Source: Verrucomicrobiota bacterium (GTDB taxonomy: Bacteria; Verrucomicrobiota; Verrucomicrobiia; Verrucomicrobiales; DEV007). Taken from it: a DNA stretch of 46,212 nucleotides. The position numbers were made by a program, and so were the translations under genes. The notes beneath the pieces were generated by a model. That model was given only the letters and a program-made list of their open reading frames with translations. It was not told where the DNA came from and did no database searches. The DNA is taken from NCBI GenBank assembly GCA_003402735.1, contig QQNE01000022.1:1-46212 (forward strand), read 5' to 3'. Shown in pieces: positions 6,904-15,949 of this stretch (position 1 is the first letter of the stretch; every line of letters starts with the position of its first letter).

Positions 6904-8845
6904 GGCGGGTCCAAAGAGATTGGGGCAGGGAATCGGGCCCTGGGGCCGGAATCGGCGGTTCTGGCTTTGGACTCCCGGTCCGCATCGGCGCGGGAGATGT
7001 GGCGGGGCGGCGTGGATTTGGCGGCTGCTTTTGCTTGTTTGGGGCGGACTCGCCTGGCAGACCGTGGCGGAGGCCGAACCTCTCCCGGAAACGGCGGCGG
7101 GGTTGTGGGCTGATTTTGATCCGACCGAGGAGCCGCTTGAGGAGGAAGTGATCCGTGAATGGAGAGAGGAGGGTGGTGTTTTTCGGCAGGTGCGTTTTTT
7201 GGTGGGCACGTTCAAGGGGAAGGCGGCGCGGATGGCGGCGATCTATGGGTTTCCGGTTGGTGGCCCGGAGAAGAGACCGGCCGTGATGCACATTCACGGA
7301 GGCGGGCAGAGGGCATCGTTGCATGAGGTCAAGCTGTTGGTGGGGAGGGGATACGCGGCGCTCTCCGTAAACTGGGGAGGCAGCGGCACGGGCAAAGCGC
7401 CGTTCCATGCGCCGGAAGGGGCCTTGCCCCGGGACCCGAACACCGATTGGGGGGCGGTCGATCCCTCACAGCTCAACGTGCCGGGATACGACTCGATCCT
7501 GCCGGGGCCAAAACAGTTCTTTGAGGACCGGGAGCATCCGAAGAACTGCAACTGGTATTTGCTGACGCTCGGTTGCCGGCGCGGGCTGACCTTTCTGGAG
7601 CGGCAGGAGGAGGTGGATGCCGAGAAATTGGGCGTGCACGGATTTTCGATGGGCGGTCATCTGGCCATGTATGTGGCGGGCACCGACGAACGGGTGAAGG
7701 CGGCGGTTCCCGCCGTTGGGGGGGCGGGTTGGACGTGGCAGCCTCACCCGTTTCTCCAAGGAGTGGAGCAGCAGGTGCGGGTCAAGGGGAACGTGGATTG
7801 GTTCGCCCGAACGCTGAGCTTTGAGAGTTATGCTCCGAAAATTCGGTGTCCGATTCTGCATCGGAGCGGCACCAACGATTTTCACGGATGGATGGACGAT
7901 GTCTATCGAACCAACCGATTGATCCAGAATCAGGCCACGGGATACAGTTGGTCGCCGCATCTGAATCATCGTCTGGATCCCGAGGTCGCGGTGACGATGC
8001 CATTGTGGTTTGACCACTTTCTCAAAGGCGGGCCCGCCCTGCCGGCCACACCGGTCACCTCCCTAACGCTTGCGCCGAGGCCGGAGTTGTGGGTCAGTGA
8101 GGACCGCAAGACCCTGCCCGTGGCGCGGGTTGAAATTTATTACAGCGTGGATCCCGATCCGCGCGCTCGGTTTTGGCGCAGCGCCGATGTGGTCAGGGAG
8201 GCCGGTGGTTGCATGGCCCATTTGCCGTTGCACAGCCAGGATCTGCCGCTTTTTGCTTTTGCCAATGTCTATTACACCCTGCCAAAACCTGAATCCCTGG
8301 CAGCTCTTCCCGGGTATTCGAAGCCGGTGACCGAGGTTTGTGTGAGCAGTCTTTTGCACTCGCAAAGTGCGGAGGAAGTGAGGCGGGCGAATCCCTCTCT
8401 CCTGGCCAAACCCGACGTCGTCATCGACGATTTTTCTCGCGGTTTGCGGGACTGGTATGTTCTGAACGAGGGAAACCTGACGCATCAACAACTGTGGACG
8501 CGCAAGGTTGCCGATCCGCTCTACCGGGCTCCTGAGGGCGCGAAGCTCGCCATCACGTTGCGGATGCCGCAGACGAACCGTCTCACCATCGTGCTCCAGG
8601 AAAACGAATGGCGCCGCAGTCGGGGACCGAAAAAGACGTTGGTGTGTGAGCGTGAGATTCCCGGATCCGAGAAGCCGCAGGTGATACGCTTCCGTCTGAA
8701 CGATTTCTCTTCTCCGGACGGTCCTCTTCTCACCTGGTCCGAGTTGGATCAACTCGGGCTCTGTGCCCACTTCGGCGGTCCGGGCGAGAAGCCGAGGCTT
8801 TGGCAGGGGCCCGCTCCGGAGTTTCTGAAAGTGGCGTGGGAGTGA
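6896..8845 (+). CDS. Secreted alpha/beta-hydrolase (acetyl xylan esterase/dienelactone hydrolase type)
   Basis: Up to 649 residues from GTG 6896; the true start may be further in, because the hydrophobic signal segment (WIWRLLLLVWGGLAWQ) begins only near residue 41. The hydrolase domain follows: an oxyanion region with MHIHGGGQ, the nucleophile elbow GFSMGGH, an acid-residue region RSGTNDFHGWMDD, and the candidate catalytic His in PHLNHRLDP. The last ~200 residues form a second beta-rich domain with no recognised family (ESLAALPGYSKPVTEV...). Proteins of this layout are common in Verrucomicrobiota and Planctomycetes and probably cleave ester groups from polysaccharides. Substrate unknown. Confidence 0.75.
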   Translation: MAEAGPKRLGQGIGPWGRNRRFWLWTPGPHRRGRCGGAAWIWRLLLLVWGGLAWQTVAEAEPLPETAAGLWADFDPTEEPLEEEVIREWREEGGVFRQVRFLVGTFKGKAARMAAIYGFPVGGPEKRPAVMHIHGGGQRASLHEVKLLVGRGYAALSVNWGGSGTGKAPFHAPEGALPRDPNTDWGAVDPSQLNVPGYDSILPGPKQFFEDREHPKNCNWYLLTLGCRRGLTFLERQEEVDAEKLGVHGFSMGGHLAMYVAGTDERVKAAVPAVGGAGWTWQPHPFLQGVEQQVRVKGNVDWFARTLSFESYAPKIRCPILHRSGTNDFHGWMDDVYRTNRLIQNQATGYSWSPHLNHRLDPEVAVTMPLWFDHFLKGGPALPATPVTSLTLAPRPELWVSEDRKTLPVARVEIYYSVDPDPRARFWRSADVVREAGGCMAHLPLHSQDLPLFAFANVYYTLPKPESLAALPGYSKPVTEVCVSSLLHSQSAEEVRRANPSLLAKPDVVIDDFSRGLRDWYVLNEGNLTHQQLWTRKVADPLYRAPEGAKLAITLRMPQTNRLTIVLQENEWRRSRGPKKTLVCEREIPGSEKPQVIRFRLNDFSSPDGPLLTWSELDQLGLCAHFGGPGEKPRLWQGPAPEFLKVAWE

Positions 8846-8869
8846 GGCGCGCCAGGGTGAGGGGATGGG

Positions 8870-9808
8870 TCAGGACGGTTCGCGCAGTTTGGCCCGGACC
8901 AGGGCCGCTTGGTCGCCTTGGAGGATCTCCCAACACGCCAAGCCGTTGCCCACCAGGTCCCAGGCATCGAATTGCCAGGTCACCTTCTTCTCCCGGTTGA
9001 TCTCAAAGATCTGGGGTTGGCCCTCACCAGCGTGACAGTTGCCAATGACAAAGTTCCCGTTCGGCAATTCCTGAAGGGTGGTGGTCCACGCCAGTTTGAT
9101 GGCGGTGCCGGGCACGGTGTCACGAATTTCCCAAACAATCTCTTTGGCAGGATTGACCTCGAGGACGCTGTGGCCGCTGCCCGTGGCAATCAGGGTGTTC
9201 CCGTTGCGCAACCGGATGGCGCCATAAACCCGGGTCTGGGTCGGGTATTCCCAGATGATGTTTCCCTGACGATCATACTCCGTGACCACACCGGGATTTT
9301 CCGCGCAGGCGAGGTGATGGCCATTTTCGAGAACTCTCACCAAGCGGGTTTTCCCGCGCCCGCCCTCGCCAAGCGGCACTTGGCGGAGCCATTTCCCCGC
9401 GGGATCCACGTAAAGGATCCGGCCGACCCCGCTCTCCGCGATCATGGTGGTTCCGTCCGGCAGGCGGGCAAAGGCGTGGACGTCCACGCCCTTGCCGACA
9501 TTTCCATTCTGTGTCTGAGAGTCGTATTCCCAAACCGTGCGCTTTCCCAGGGTGATCTCCTTGGTGGTGGTCCAGGAATCGTGATAGAGGATGTTTCCGC
9601 TGGGGAGAAGGTGAACATCGTGATGCCCGGCGTGTCCCTTTTCCGGTCCGGCAGTCGGCTGTTTCCAGAGGACGGTGCCGTCGGCTTCGCAAATGGCCAG
9701 GACGTTTTTCCCGTAGGAAGCGCCCACCAACACCAAGCGATCTTCGGCGAGGACCGGATGGCAAAAGCCCAGAAGAAGCAGTCCCCAGAAAGGCAGCAGA
9801 GGTTTCAT
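8870..9808 (-). CDS. Secreted PQQ/arylsulfotransferase-like beta-propeller protein
   Basis: A 312-residue exported protein. Start at ATG 9808 (MKPLLPFWGLLLLGFCHPVL) gives a clean signal peptide cut near AED; an in-frame ATG 12 codons upstream adds a charged tail. The mature part is made of repeated blades: GTVLWKQP, RTVWEYDS, GNIIWEYPTQTR, KEIVWEIRD, KKVTWQFDAWD, each a W-bearing strand preceded by NG(N/H) turns (LPSGNILYHDS, LRNGNTLIATG, LPNGNFVIGN). This is the PQQ-like or arylsulfotransferase-like propeller pattern. No catalytic residues can be named. It is the last gene of the minus-strand run from nadE, 32 bases after the kinase gene. Confidence 0.75.
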   Translation of the reverse strand: MKPLLPFWGLLLLGFCHPVLAEDRLVLVGASYGKNVLAICEADGTVLWKQPTAGPEKGHAGHHDVHLLPSGNILYHDSWTTTKEITLGKRTVWEYDSQTQNGNVGKGVDVHAFARLPDGTTMIAESGVGRILYVDPAGKWLRQVPLGEGGRGKTRLVRVLENGHHLACAENPGVVTEYDRQGNIIWEYPTQTRVYGAIRLRNGNTLIATGSGHSVLEVNPAKEIVWEIRDTVPGTAIKLAWTTTLQELPNGNFVIGNCHAGEGQPQIFEINREKKVTWQFDAWDLVGNGLACWEILQGDQAALVRAKLREPS

Positions 9809-9840
9809 CGACGTCTTTTTACGACGGGAAGACCCCGGCC

Positions 9841-10959
9841 TCAAGCGAGATCGTATCGGCTCAAGATCCGCCGGATGGCGCCCTCCCGGGCCTCGATGCT
9901 CTCACAGAGTTTTAATTGCACCCGGGCGCGTTCGAGGTTTTGCAGTTCATTTTTGACCTTGAAGTAGCGGTTTCCCTCGAGGTAATCGGTGTAAAACCGC
10001 ATGCCCAATTCCAGCGTGATGAGCCGCACGCTGTCGAAGAGATAGGCGCGGTCCGCCTCGGTCAAAAACGGCGAGGCCTCGCGGAAGTAGCCGCGGACCA
10101 GACCCTCGAAGAGGTCGGTGTCGAAGTAGACATCCTCGAGATTCTCCGGTTCTTCACCGGCCGGATTGCAGGCGCTGCGGGCGGCGTCTCCGAAATCGTA
10201 GTGGATCAGTCCGGGCTTGACGGTGTCGAGATCCACAATGGCGGTGCCTTTGCCGGTGATCTCATCGATCATGATATTGGTGATCTTGGGATCGCCATGG
10301 ATCGGCCGCTGTTTCAGTTCGCCCCGGGCCAGGGCGTCCTCCAGGACGGGCACAAAGGCGCGCCGTTCGTCGATGAATTTGCCGAGCCGACGGGACTCGG
10401 CCGTGGCGTCGCGCCGCCGTTGACCTGCCGCGGTGGCCACCACCTCATCGAAGTGCTTGAGGTAACGCGGAGCGATGTGAAATCCCGGCAGCGTGTCCTC
10501 CATTTGAGCGACCGCGAAGTCGGAAATGATCCGCTGGAAATGGCCGAGAACTTGTCCGGCCTCGACCGCGTGTTCCACGGTCTCCACCTTGTCGTGGGAA
10601 TAGGCGGAAGCGATCATGCTGAGGGCGCGCCAGACGTCTCCGTTTTCCGGATCCTTGAAGCAGTCTTGGCCGCCCCGGGTCGAGATGACGCGCGGGAGTT
10701 GCCAGATGCGGTCGGCGTGTTCGGCTTCCACCCGGATGCGGCGGTGAGCGTATTCGGTGACCGCGCGCATGTTGGCCATGACCTTCTCAGGTTGCGGGAA
10801 AACGTGTCGGTTGATCCGTTGCAGGACGAACTGTTGCTCGTCGGAGGTGGTCCGGAAAATGGCCCGGTAGGTGTCGTTGACGTTGCCGGACCCGAGGGCG
10901 GTCACCGCCACAAGCTGGCCTCTCACGTTGAATTGTCTGGCGATTTCCGCGGGTGTCAT
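9841..10959 (-). CDS. APH-family phosphotransferase, N-acetylhexosamine kinase-like
   Basis: A 372-residue cytoplasmic kinase of the aminoglycoside phosphotransferase/choline kinase fold. The N-terminal lobe has LGSGNVNDTYRAIF (glycine loop) and FVLQRINRHVF (ATP-lysine strand replaced by Q-R). The catalytic loop is IHGDPKITNIMID, with the Asp of the HGD motif, and the metal-binding Asp is in AIVDLDTVKPGLIHYDFGD. The pattern DLDTV.PG...YDFGD is that of NahK (N-acetylhexosamine 1-kinase). It starts 9 bases after nadE ends, so they are likely cotranscribed. Sugar specificity cannot be read from sequence alone. Confidence 0.75.
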   Translation of the reverse strand: MTPAEIARQFNVRGQLVAVTALGSGNVNDTYRAIFRTTSDEQQFVLQRINRHVFPQPEKVMANMRAVTEYAHRRIRVEAEHADRIWQLPRVISTRGGQDCFKDPENGDVWRALSMIASAYSHDKVETVEHAVEAGQVLGHFQRIISDFAVAQMEDTLPGFHIAPRYLKHFDEVVATAAGQRRRDATAESRRLGKFIDERRAFVPVLEDALARGELKQRPIHGDPKITNIMIDEITGKGTAIVDLDTVKPGLIHYDFGDAARSACNPAGEEPENLEDVYFDTDLFEGLVRGYFREASPFLTEADRAYLFDSVRLITLELGMRFYTDYLEGNRYFKVKNELQNLERARVQLKLCESIEAREGAIRRILSRYDLA

Positions 10960-10968
10960 CGCTTGCCC

Positions 10969-12969
10969 CTAGTCAACTTCCCGTGCGGGTTCAAGTGCCA
11001 ATTGGTGGAGGGCGTGACATCCTTCCAGTTCCTTCAATTCCTCTTCAAACCCGCCGGAAAGAATGGGGAACCGGCACCAGGTTTTCGGATCGAGATTCTC
11101 GTCGTCCAGGTGGAACGAGGGGGCATAGCGCTCGCGTTTCCACTGATTGCGCGCCCAGAGGCGGAAGAAGCGGATGACCCAGCCCTGCAACCGAGCCGGT
11201 TCGTGGTCGGGGAAATCGGCTCGGATGGACTCAAGGACTGCGGCGGGCAGCAGTTTGTCACGGATCGCGAACCGTTCGATGGCGTCGAGCACCGGGTAGG
11301 GCATGAGGTCATCCTCGTCGGTTTGATGCCGCGAGGAGGGGCGCAATTCCGCAGTGGGGGCCTGTTCGTTGATCAGGTGAAGGACCGGGATCGGTTGAAT
11401 TTCCTCGTCGGGAGACCCGGTTTGCTGCAGCCAGCGCAGCCAGTTTCGGAGGAAGGCCTTGTCGATCCCCGCGATCGGGCTCAACCCGCCGCAGGTGTCG
11501 CCGTCCATGGTGGCGTATCCGACGGCTGCCTCAGACCGGTTGCTGGTGGACACGAGGAGGGCTCCGCGGAGATTGGCGAGCATCCAGACGCCCGGGGCCC
11601 GGACCCGTGCCTGGATGTTTTGCAGGGCGAGGTCATCCTGTTCCCACCGCAGTTCGCGGCCCAGTGCGGACGCGGCGAGGGCCGAGTAGCCCGCGACGAA
11701 TGAACTGATGTCCCACCGATGAAATTCCGCGCCGAGGACCTCCGCGAGGGAGCGAGCTGCGTTCTCCGTCACCGATCCGCTGTTGGCCGAGGCCTGATAC
11801 ACGCAGACCAGCATTTGTTTCATCCACCCCTCCGGTTTTCCGCGGAGCCAGCCTCCCATCTTTTCCCGAAATCCGGGATCTCCCAGTTCCGCTCTTCCGA
11901 GGTGCATCATCAGGGAAATCAGACAGGCGATCGCGCCCGAGTCCGCGCCGCCGCTCAGCGAGAGAACAAAGCCCCGGCTGCGGCTCTTGCGCAGGTAATC
12001 GAACAAGCCGAGAGCCACGGCATGGGTGAATTCCCGTTCCTTGCTCCAGTCGGGTGCCGCGACCGGGGCGGACGGCTGAGGGGCGGGATGTCCGAAGGAA
12101 AAGGGGACCGTGACCTCGGGGGCATGCTCGGGATCGAGATCGCGGCTCACGATCCGAGCCTGGACCGAGCGGGTGCGGTCGACATCGATGACCGCCGAGG
12201 TCAGTCGCAGGTCGCCGAAGAAAAGGCGCGGGCCCTCCGCGAGCAGGCGGCCCCCGGCGGCGATCATGGCCCCGCCATCGTAAACGGAGCGACCCGCCTC
12301 GTTGCCGACGAGATTCGCGTAAATGTAGCCGGCACCGAGGGCCCGGGAGTTGTCGAGAACAAACCCTCTGCGGACCTGTTGTTTCCCGAAGGCGAAATGG
12401 CTGGCACTGGGGTTGAGGATGATGTCGATGCCGCGCCTTGCGAGACCAATGCCCGGTGGGTCCGGGACCCAGGCGTCCTCGCAGATTTCAAACCCGATCC
12501 GCACCCCGCCGAGTTCGAAGAGGAGATCGCCGAAGGGGATTCCGCCGGGCTCGATCCTGGCCACTTTTCCGCGGGGCCAAGGCTTGAACCAACGGGGTTC
12601 GTAGTGCAGACCATCGCCGGCAAGGTTCTGTTTGGCGGCGAGACCGATCAAACGGCCGTCCACCACCAGGGCGGCCGCGTTGTAGACGCCGCCGCGGTGA
12701 AACACGGGCAAGCCGATGGCGACGGCCAGGCCCGAGGTCGCGGGCACGAGTTCCTGGAGGCATTGCCAGGCGCGTTCGATGACGCCGGGGGAGAGGAAGG
12801 CGTCTTCGCAACCGTAGCCGGTGATGCACAGTTCGGGCAGGCAGAGGAGCGTGATCTCCTCGGCTTTGGCCAGTTGGATCGCCTGCAGAATGCGGTGGGT
12901 GTTCCCCGGCCAGTCCAGGGGTGTTTGGTTGAGGCAAGCGGCGCCGGCGCGGACACGGAGGGAACTCAT
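10969..12969 (-). CDS. nadE: Glutamine-dependent NAD+ synthetase
   Basis: A 666-residue two-domain enzyme that makes NAD+ from nicotinic acid adenine dinucleotide with ammonia from glutamine. The N-terminal nitrilase-type glutaminase carries E46 (LPELCITGY), K113 (AAKQNLAGD) and C163 (FEICEDAW), the Glu-Lys-Cys triad. The C-terminal synthetase has the pyrophosphatase loop SLSGGADSGA (337-346) and STSNRSEAAVGYATMDGDT. Length and order match bacterial glutamine-dependent NadE. It is the first gene of a minus-strand run with the NahK-like kinase and the propeller protein, and diverges from the OmpH-like gene with a 74-base gap. Confidence 0.95.
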   Translation of the reverse strand: MSSLRVRAGAACLNQTPLDWPGNTHRILQAIQLAKAEEITLLCLPELCITGYGCEDAFLSPGVIERAWQCLQELVPATSGLAVAIGLPVFHRGGVYNAAALVVDGRLIGLAAKQNLAGDGLHYEPRWFKPWPRGKVARIEPGGIPFGDLLFELGGVRIGFEICEDAWVPDPPGIGLARRGIDIILNPSASHFAFGKQQVRRGFVLDNSRALGAGYIYANLVGNEAGRSVYDGGAMIAAGGRLLAEGPRLFFGDLRLTSAVIDVDRTRSVQARIVSRDLDPEHAPEVTVPFSFGHPAPQPSAPVAAPDWSKEREFTHAVALGLFDYLRKSRSRGFVLSLSGGADSGAIACLISLMMHLGRAELGDPGFREKMGGWLRGKPEGWMKQMLVCVYQASANSGSVTENAARSLAEVLGAEFHRWDISSFVAGYSALAASALGRELRWEQDDLALQNIQARVRAPGVWMLANLRGALLVSTSNRSEAAVGYATMDGDTCGGLSPIAGIDKAFLRNWLRWLQQTGSPDEEIQPIPVLHLINEQAPTAELRPSSRHQTDEDDLMPYPVLDAIERFAIRDKLLPAAVLESIRADFPDHEPARLQGWVIRFFRLWARNQWKRERYAPSFHLDDENLDPKTWCRFPILSGGFEEELKELEGCHALHQLALEPAREVD

Positions 12970-13043
12970 GCGGCGGCAACAAACCCCGGTTTGGAGCTGG
13001 AAGCAAGCTTGACCCCGGGGCGGGGATCGTGCTTGGTGATGCC

Positions 13044-13586
13044 ATGCTCCGATTTGTTCCGGTTCTCCTTTTTTTGATGGGCCACCTCGTTGAAGCCGCG
13101 GACCCGGTCATTGCCGTGGTGGACTTCAAAAAAGCCCTGGCGGCCCATCCCAAAGCCAAGGAATTGGAGGCGGAGCTCAGGGCGACCCAGGAGAACGCCA
13201 AGAAGGTGTTCGAAGCCAAGCAGAAGGAATTGAGTGAGCTGCAAACGGAGCTGCAAAAGGCGGTCGCTCCGCTCAAGACCAAGGAGGGGAACACCGAGAA
13301 AAATCTTCAGGCGGTCCGTGATCTCCAGGATCGCGGGCGGGAAATTCAGCAGTCCATGCTCGATGTTCAGGCCCGCACCCGGCAAACCATTGCGGATCGT
13401 CAGGACGCCGTTCTCCCGGAGTTGGCCAGCCAGATTCGCGGGCTCATCGCCACGGCCAACAACGGGCAGTATGCCGTGGTGCTCGACACGTCGGCTCTCT
13501 CGCGTGACGGCTTGCCGCAGGTGATCGAGGCTCCGGGCGCGTTCGATCTCACGGACCGGGTGATCGCCCTTCTGCCCACGAAGTGA
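13044..13586 (+). CDS. OmpH/Skp-family periplasmic chaperone
   Basis: A 180-residue exported protein. Start ATG 13044 (MLRFVPVLLFLMGHLVEAAD) gives a standard signal peptide. The mature N terminus PVIAVVDFKKALAAHPKAKE is the Skp/OmpH entry strand, followed by a long coiled coil (ELEAELRATQENAKKVFEAK and beyond) and a C-terminal beta segment (YAVVLDTSAL...). Skp-like trimers hold unfolded outer-membrane proteins in the periplasm. It is not next to bamA or lpxD here, unlike classical skp, so it is probably one of several paralogues. The next gene's GTG overlaps its stop by 4 bases. Confidence 0.85.
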   Translation: MLRFVPVLLFLMGHLVEAADPVIAVVDFKKALAAHPKAKELEAELRATQENAKKVFEAKQKELSELQTELQKAVAPLKTKEGNTEKNLQAVRDLQDRGREIQQSMLDVQARTRQTIADRQDAVLPELASQIRGLIATANNGQYAVVLDTSALSRDGLPQVIEAPGAFDLTDRVIALLPTK

Positions 13587-14422
13587 ACGATTCTTTGATG
13601 AAGCCCATTCCTCTCGAAGACGATTTCAATGACATCGTGAACAAGGCCATGAGTGGCCTGCGGCTGACCGACAAGGAATTGTCCCGTCGGACCGGCGTCT
13701 CCATGGAAATCATCCACGGCCTTTGCCGGGGGCAGCTGGACGAGACCTCGCTGCCGAGGATCGCCCCGGCCTTGGAGCTGGATCCGCAGGCCTTGTTGCG
13801 CTCGGCCTTGAAACTGTATCGGCCCCGGCCGGTGGAGGTTGAGGGGCTTCTGATGTTCACCAGCCTCTACCGAGCCTCGATGACGGTGAACGCTTATGTC
13901 GTGTTCGATCCCGTCACCCGCGAGGCCGCGGTCTTCGACACCAGCACCGACGCGTTGCCGATCGTGGACCGGATTGCCGAGCTTGACTTGAAGCCGGTCA
14001 GCTTGTTCCTCACCCATACGCATCCCGATCACATCGCGGAGGCGGATGCCCTGAAGCACCGGCTCGGCGTGACGGTCCGGTCGTCGAACCGGGAGCCTTT
14101 GCCGGGCAGCACCCCATTTGAACCCGGGACCGTCTTTCCGTTGGGGAATCTTCGGGTGGAAGCCCGCTCCACCTGGGGCCACTCCAAGGGCGGCACCACG
14201 TATGTCATTTCCGGGTTGGAAGTGCCCGTGGCGGTTGTCGGCGACGCTCTCTTCGCCGGGTCCATGGGAGGCGGCATGGTTTCCTACCCCGACGCCTTGC
14301 GCACGAACCGGGAGGCGATTTTTCGTCTGCCGGACGATACCGTGATCTGTCCCGGGCATGGCCCGATGTCGACTCTGGCCGAGGAGAAGCGGCACAATCC
14401 CTTTTATCCGGAGTTCAAGTGA
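13583..14422 (+). CDS. MBL-fold metallohydrolase with N-terminal helix-turn-helix-like segment
   Basis: 279 residues from GTG 13583 (GTGA overlap with the previous stop); ATG 13598 is an alternative. Residues ~15-70 look like an XRE-type helix-turn-helix: AMSGLRLTDKELSRRTGVSM...IHGLCRGQLDETSLPRIAPAL. From about 90 the metallo-beta-lactamase domain begins: the metal motif is LTHTHPDHI (HxHxDH), further ligands are the histidine in STWGHSKGG and D in VVGDALFAG, and a last histidine is in ICPGHGP. The MBL part resembles glyoxalase II-type hydrolases. The DNA-binding-like front end fused to an MBL enzyme is unusual. Substrate unknown. Confidence 0.8.
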   Translation: MNDSLMKPIPLEDDFNDIVNKAMSGLRLTDKELSRRTGVSMEIIHGLCRGQLDETSLPRIAPALELDPQALLRSALKLYRPRPVEVEGLLMFTSLYRASMTVNAYVVFDPVTREAAVFDTSTDALPIVDRIAELDLKPVSLFLTHTHPDHIAEADALKHRLGVTVRSSNREPLPGSTPFEPGTVFPLGNLRVEARSTWGHSKGGTTYVISGLEVPVAVVGDALFAGSMGGGMVSYPDALRTNREAIFRLPDDTVICPGHGPMSTLAEEKRHNPFYPEFK

Positions 14423-14498
14423 CGGTATTTCTGGGATCCCGGGTTGAACCCATGACAATCCTGGGCGATCCAAGGAAGGGATGGACCAGGGGAATTTC

Positions 14499-15947
14499 AT
14501 GAGAGGGATCACTCGCCGTCGCATTTTGCAGCGTTGCGGGATGGGCATGGCAGGGGTTGCGGCGTCTCCTCTGTTCCAGTCTATTGAGGCTGGGCAGGCG
14601 ACCCCGGAGCGTGGAGCTGGACCAGGGAATTCGTTGGAGTTGAATCCGTTGGCTCCGCGCGCGCCTCACTTTCCGGCCCGGGCCAAGCATGTGATCCATC
14701 TCTTCATGAACGGCGGACCCTCCCAGGTGGACACGTTCGATCCCAAGGAGGCGCTCACCAAATACGATGGAAAGCCACTGCCCGGGGATTACCGGCAGAC
14801 GGAGCGGAAGACGGGAGGGGCCATGAAATCCCCATTCGCTTTCAAGCGATATGGCCAGAGCGGACTTCCGGTGAGCGATCTCTTCGCCAACGTGGCGCAG
14901 TCCGCGGATGAGCTTTGCGTGATCCGTTCGATGCATGCCAATGTGCCGAATCACGAGCCTTCGTTGATGCTCATGAACACGGGGGACTCGCTGCAGGCCC
15001 GCCCCAGTCTGGGGGCATGGGTTACCTACGGGCTGGGAACACTCAACGACAACCTCCCCGGCTTTGTCGCTCTCTGCCCCAACGGAGTGCCGATTGTGGA
15101 GACGCAGAACTGGCGCTCCGCCTTTCTTCCCGGCGCTTACCAGGGAACCCACATCGACACCAAATACACCTCCATCGACGACTTGATCCGGAACATCCGC
15201 AATCCGCGGATTCCGATGGCCCAGCAACGGGCCCAGCTTGACCTGGTGCAGGAACTCAACCGCAAGCATCTCGAGGAGCGGGCGCGAGACGCCAAACTTG
15301 AGGCGCGGATGCAAAGTTTCGAGTTGGCTTACCGCATGCAGATGGAGGCCAGCGATGCGTTCAACGTCGGGGCCGAACCTGCCTGGGTTCAGGACGAATA
15401 CGGACGCGATGTCCAAGGGCGGCAGATGCTCATCGCGCGCCGTCTCGTGGAGCGCGGGGTGCGTTTTGTGCAGGTTTGGCACGGGGCCGGACAACCCTGG
15501 GACAGCCACTCCGAAATTGAAAAGAGCCACGGCAAGCTGGCCAAAGAGTGCGACCGGGCGATCGGAGCGCTCTTGCGGGATCTCAAGCGAACCGGTCTGT
15601 TGGAAGACACCCTGGTGGTCTGGGGCGGGGAGTTTGGACGCACTCCCACGGTGGAACTGCCCACGCCCGGCCTGAACGATGCCAAGACGGCTTTGGGACG
15701 CGACCACAATCACTACGGATTCACCATGTGGATGGCAGGGGGCGGGGTCAAGGGAGGGCACGTCCACGGCGCCACGGACGAGTTTGGTTTCAAGGCGGTG
15801 GAAAAGCCGGTTCACGTGCATGACCTGCATGCCACGATTCTGCATCTTCTGGGCTTTGATCACACCAAACTGACCTACCGTTACGCCGGACGGGATTTCC
15901 GACTGACGGATGTGCACGGAGAAGTCGTGCACGACATCATCGCCTGA
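14499..15947 (+). CDS. DUF1501 secreted sulfatase-like protein
   Basis: A 482-residue member of the DUF1501 family, an alkaline-phosphatase/sulfatase-fold group abundant in Planctomycetes and Verrucomicrobiota. ATG 14499 is chosen because AGGGG lies 7 bases upstream; ATG 14481 is an alternative. The N terminus MRGITRRRILQRCGMGMAGV is a twin-arginine-like export signal. Visible family blocks: VIHLFMNGGPSQVDTFDPK, FVQVWHGAGQPWDSH, VVWGGEFGRTP, RDHNHYGFTMWMAGGGVKGG, and HDLHATILHLLGFDH. DUF1501 genes usually sit beside a DUF1549/DUF1553 cytochrome-type partner; none is adjacent here. It ends 2 bases from the convergent NUDIX gene. Confidence 0.93.
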   Translation: MRGITRRRILQRCGMGMAGVAASPLFQSIEAGQATPERGAGPGNSLELNPLAPRAPHFPARAKHVIHLFMNGGPSQVDTFDPKEALTKYDGKPLPGDYRQTERKTGGAMKSPFAFKRYGQSGLPVSDLFANVAQSADELCVIRSMHANVPNHEPSLMLMNTGDSLQARPSLGAWVTYGLGTLNDNLPGFVALCPNGVPIVETQNWRSAFLPGAYQGTHIDTKYTSIDDLIRNIRNPRIPMAQQRAQLDLVQELNRKHLEERARDAKLEARMQSFELAYRMQMEASDAFNVGAEPAWVQDEYGRDVQGRQMLIARRLVERGVRFVQVWHGAGQPWDSHSEIEKSHGKLAKECDRAIGALLRDLKRTGLLEDTLVVWGGEFGRTPTVELPTPGLNDAKTALGRDHNHYGFTMWMAGGGVKGGHVHGATDEFGFKAVEKPVHVHDLHATILHLLGFDHTKLTYRYAGRDFRLTDVHGEVVHDIIA

Positions 15948-15949
15948 TT

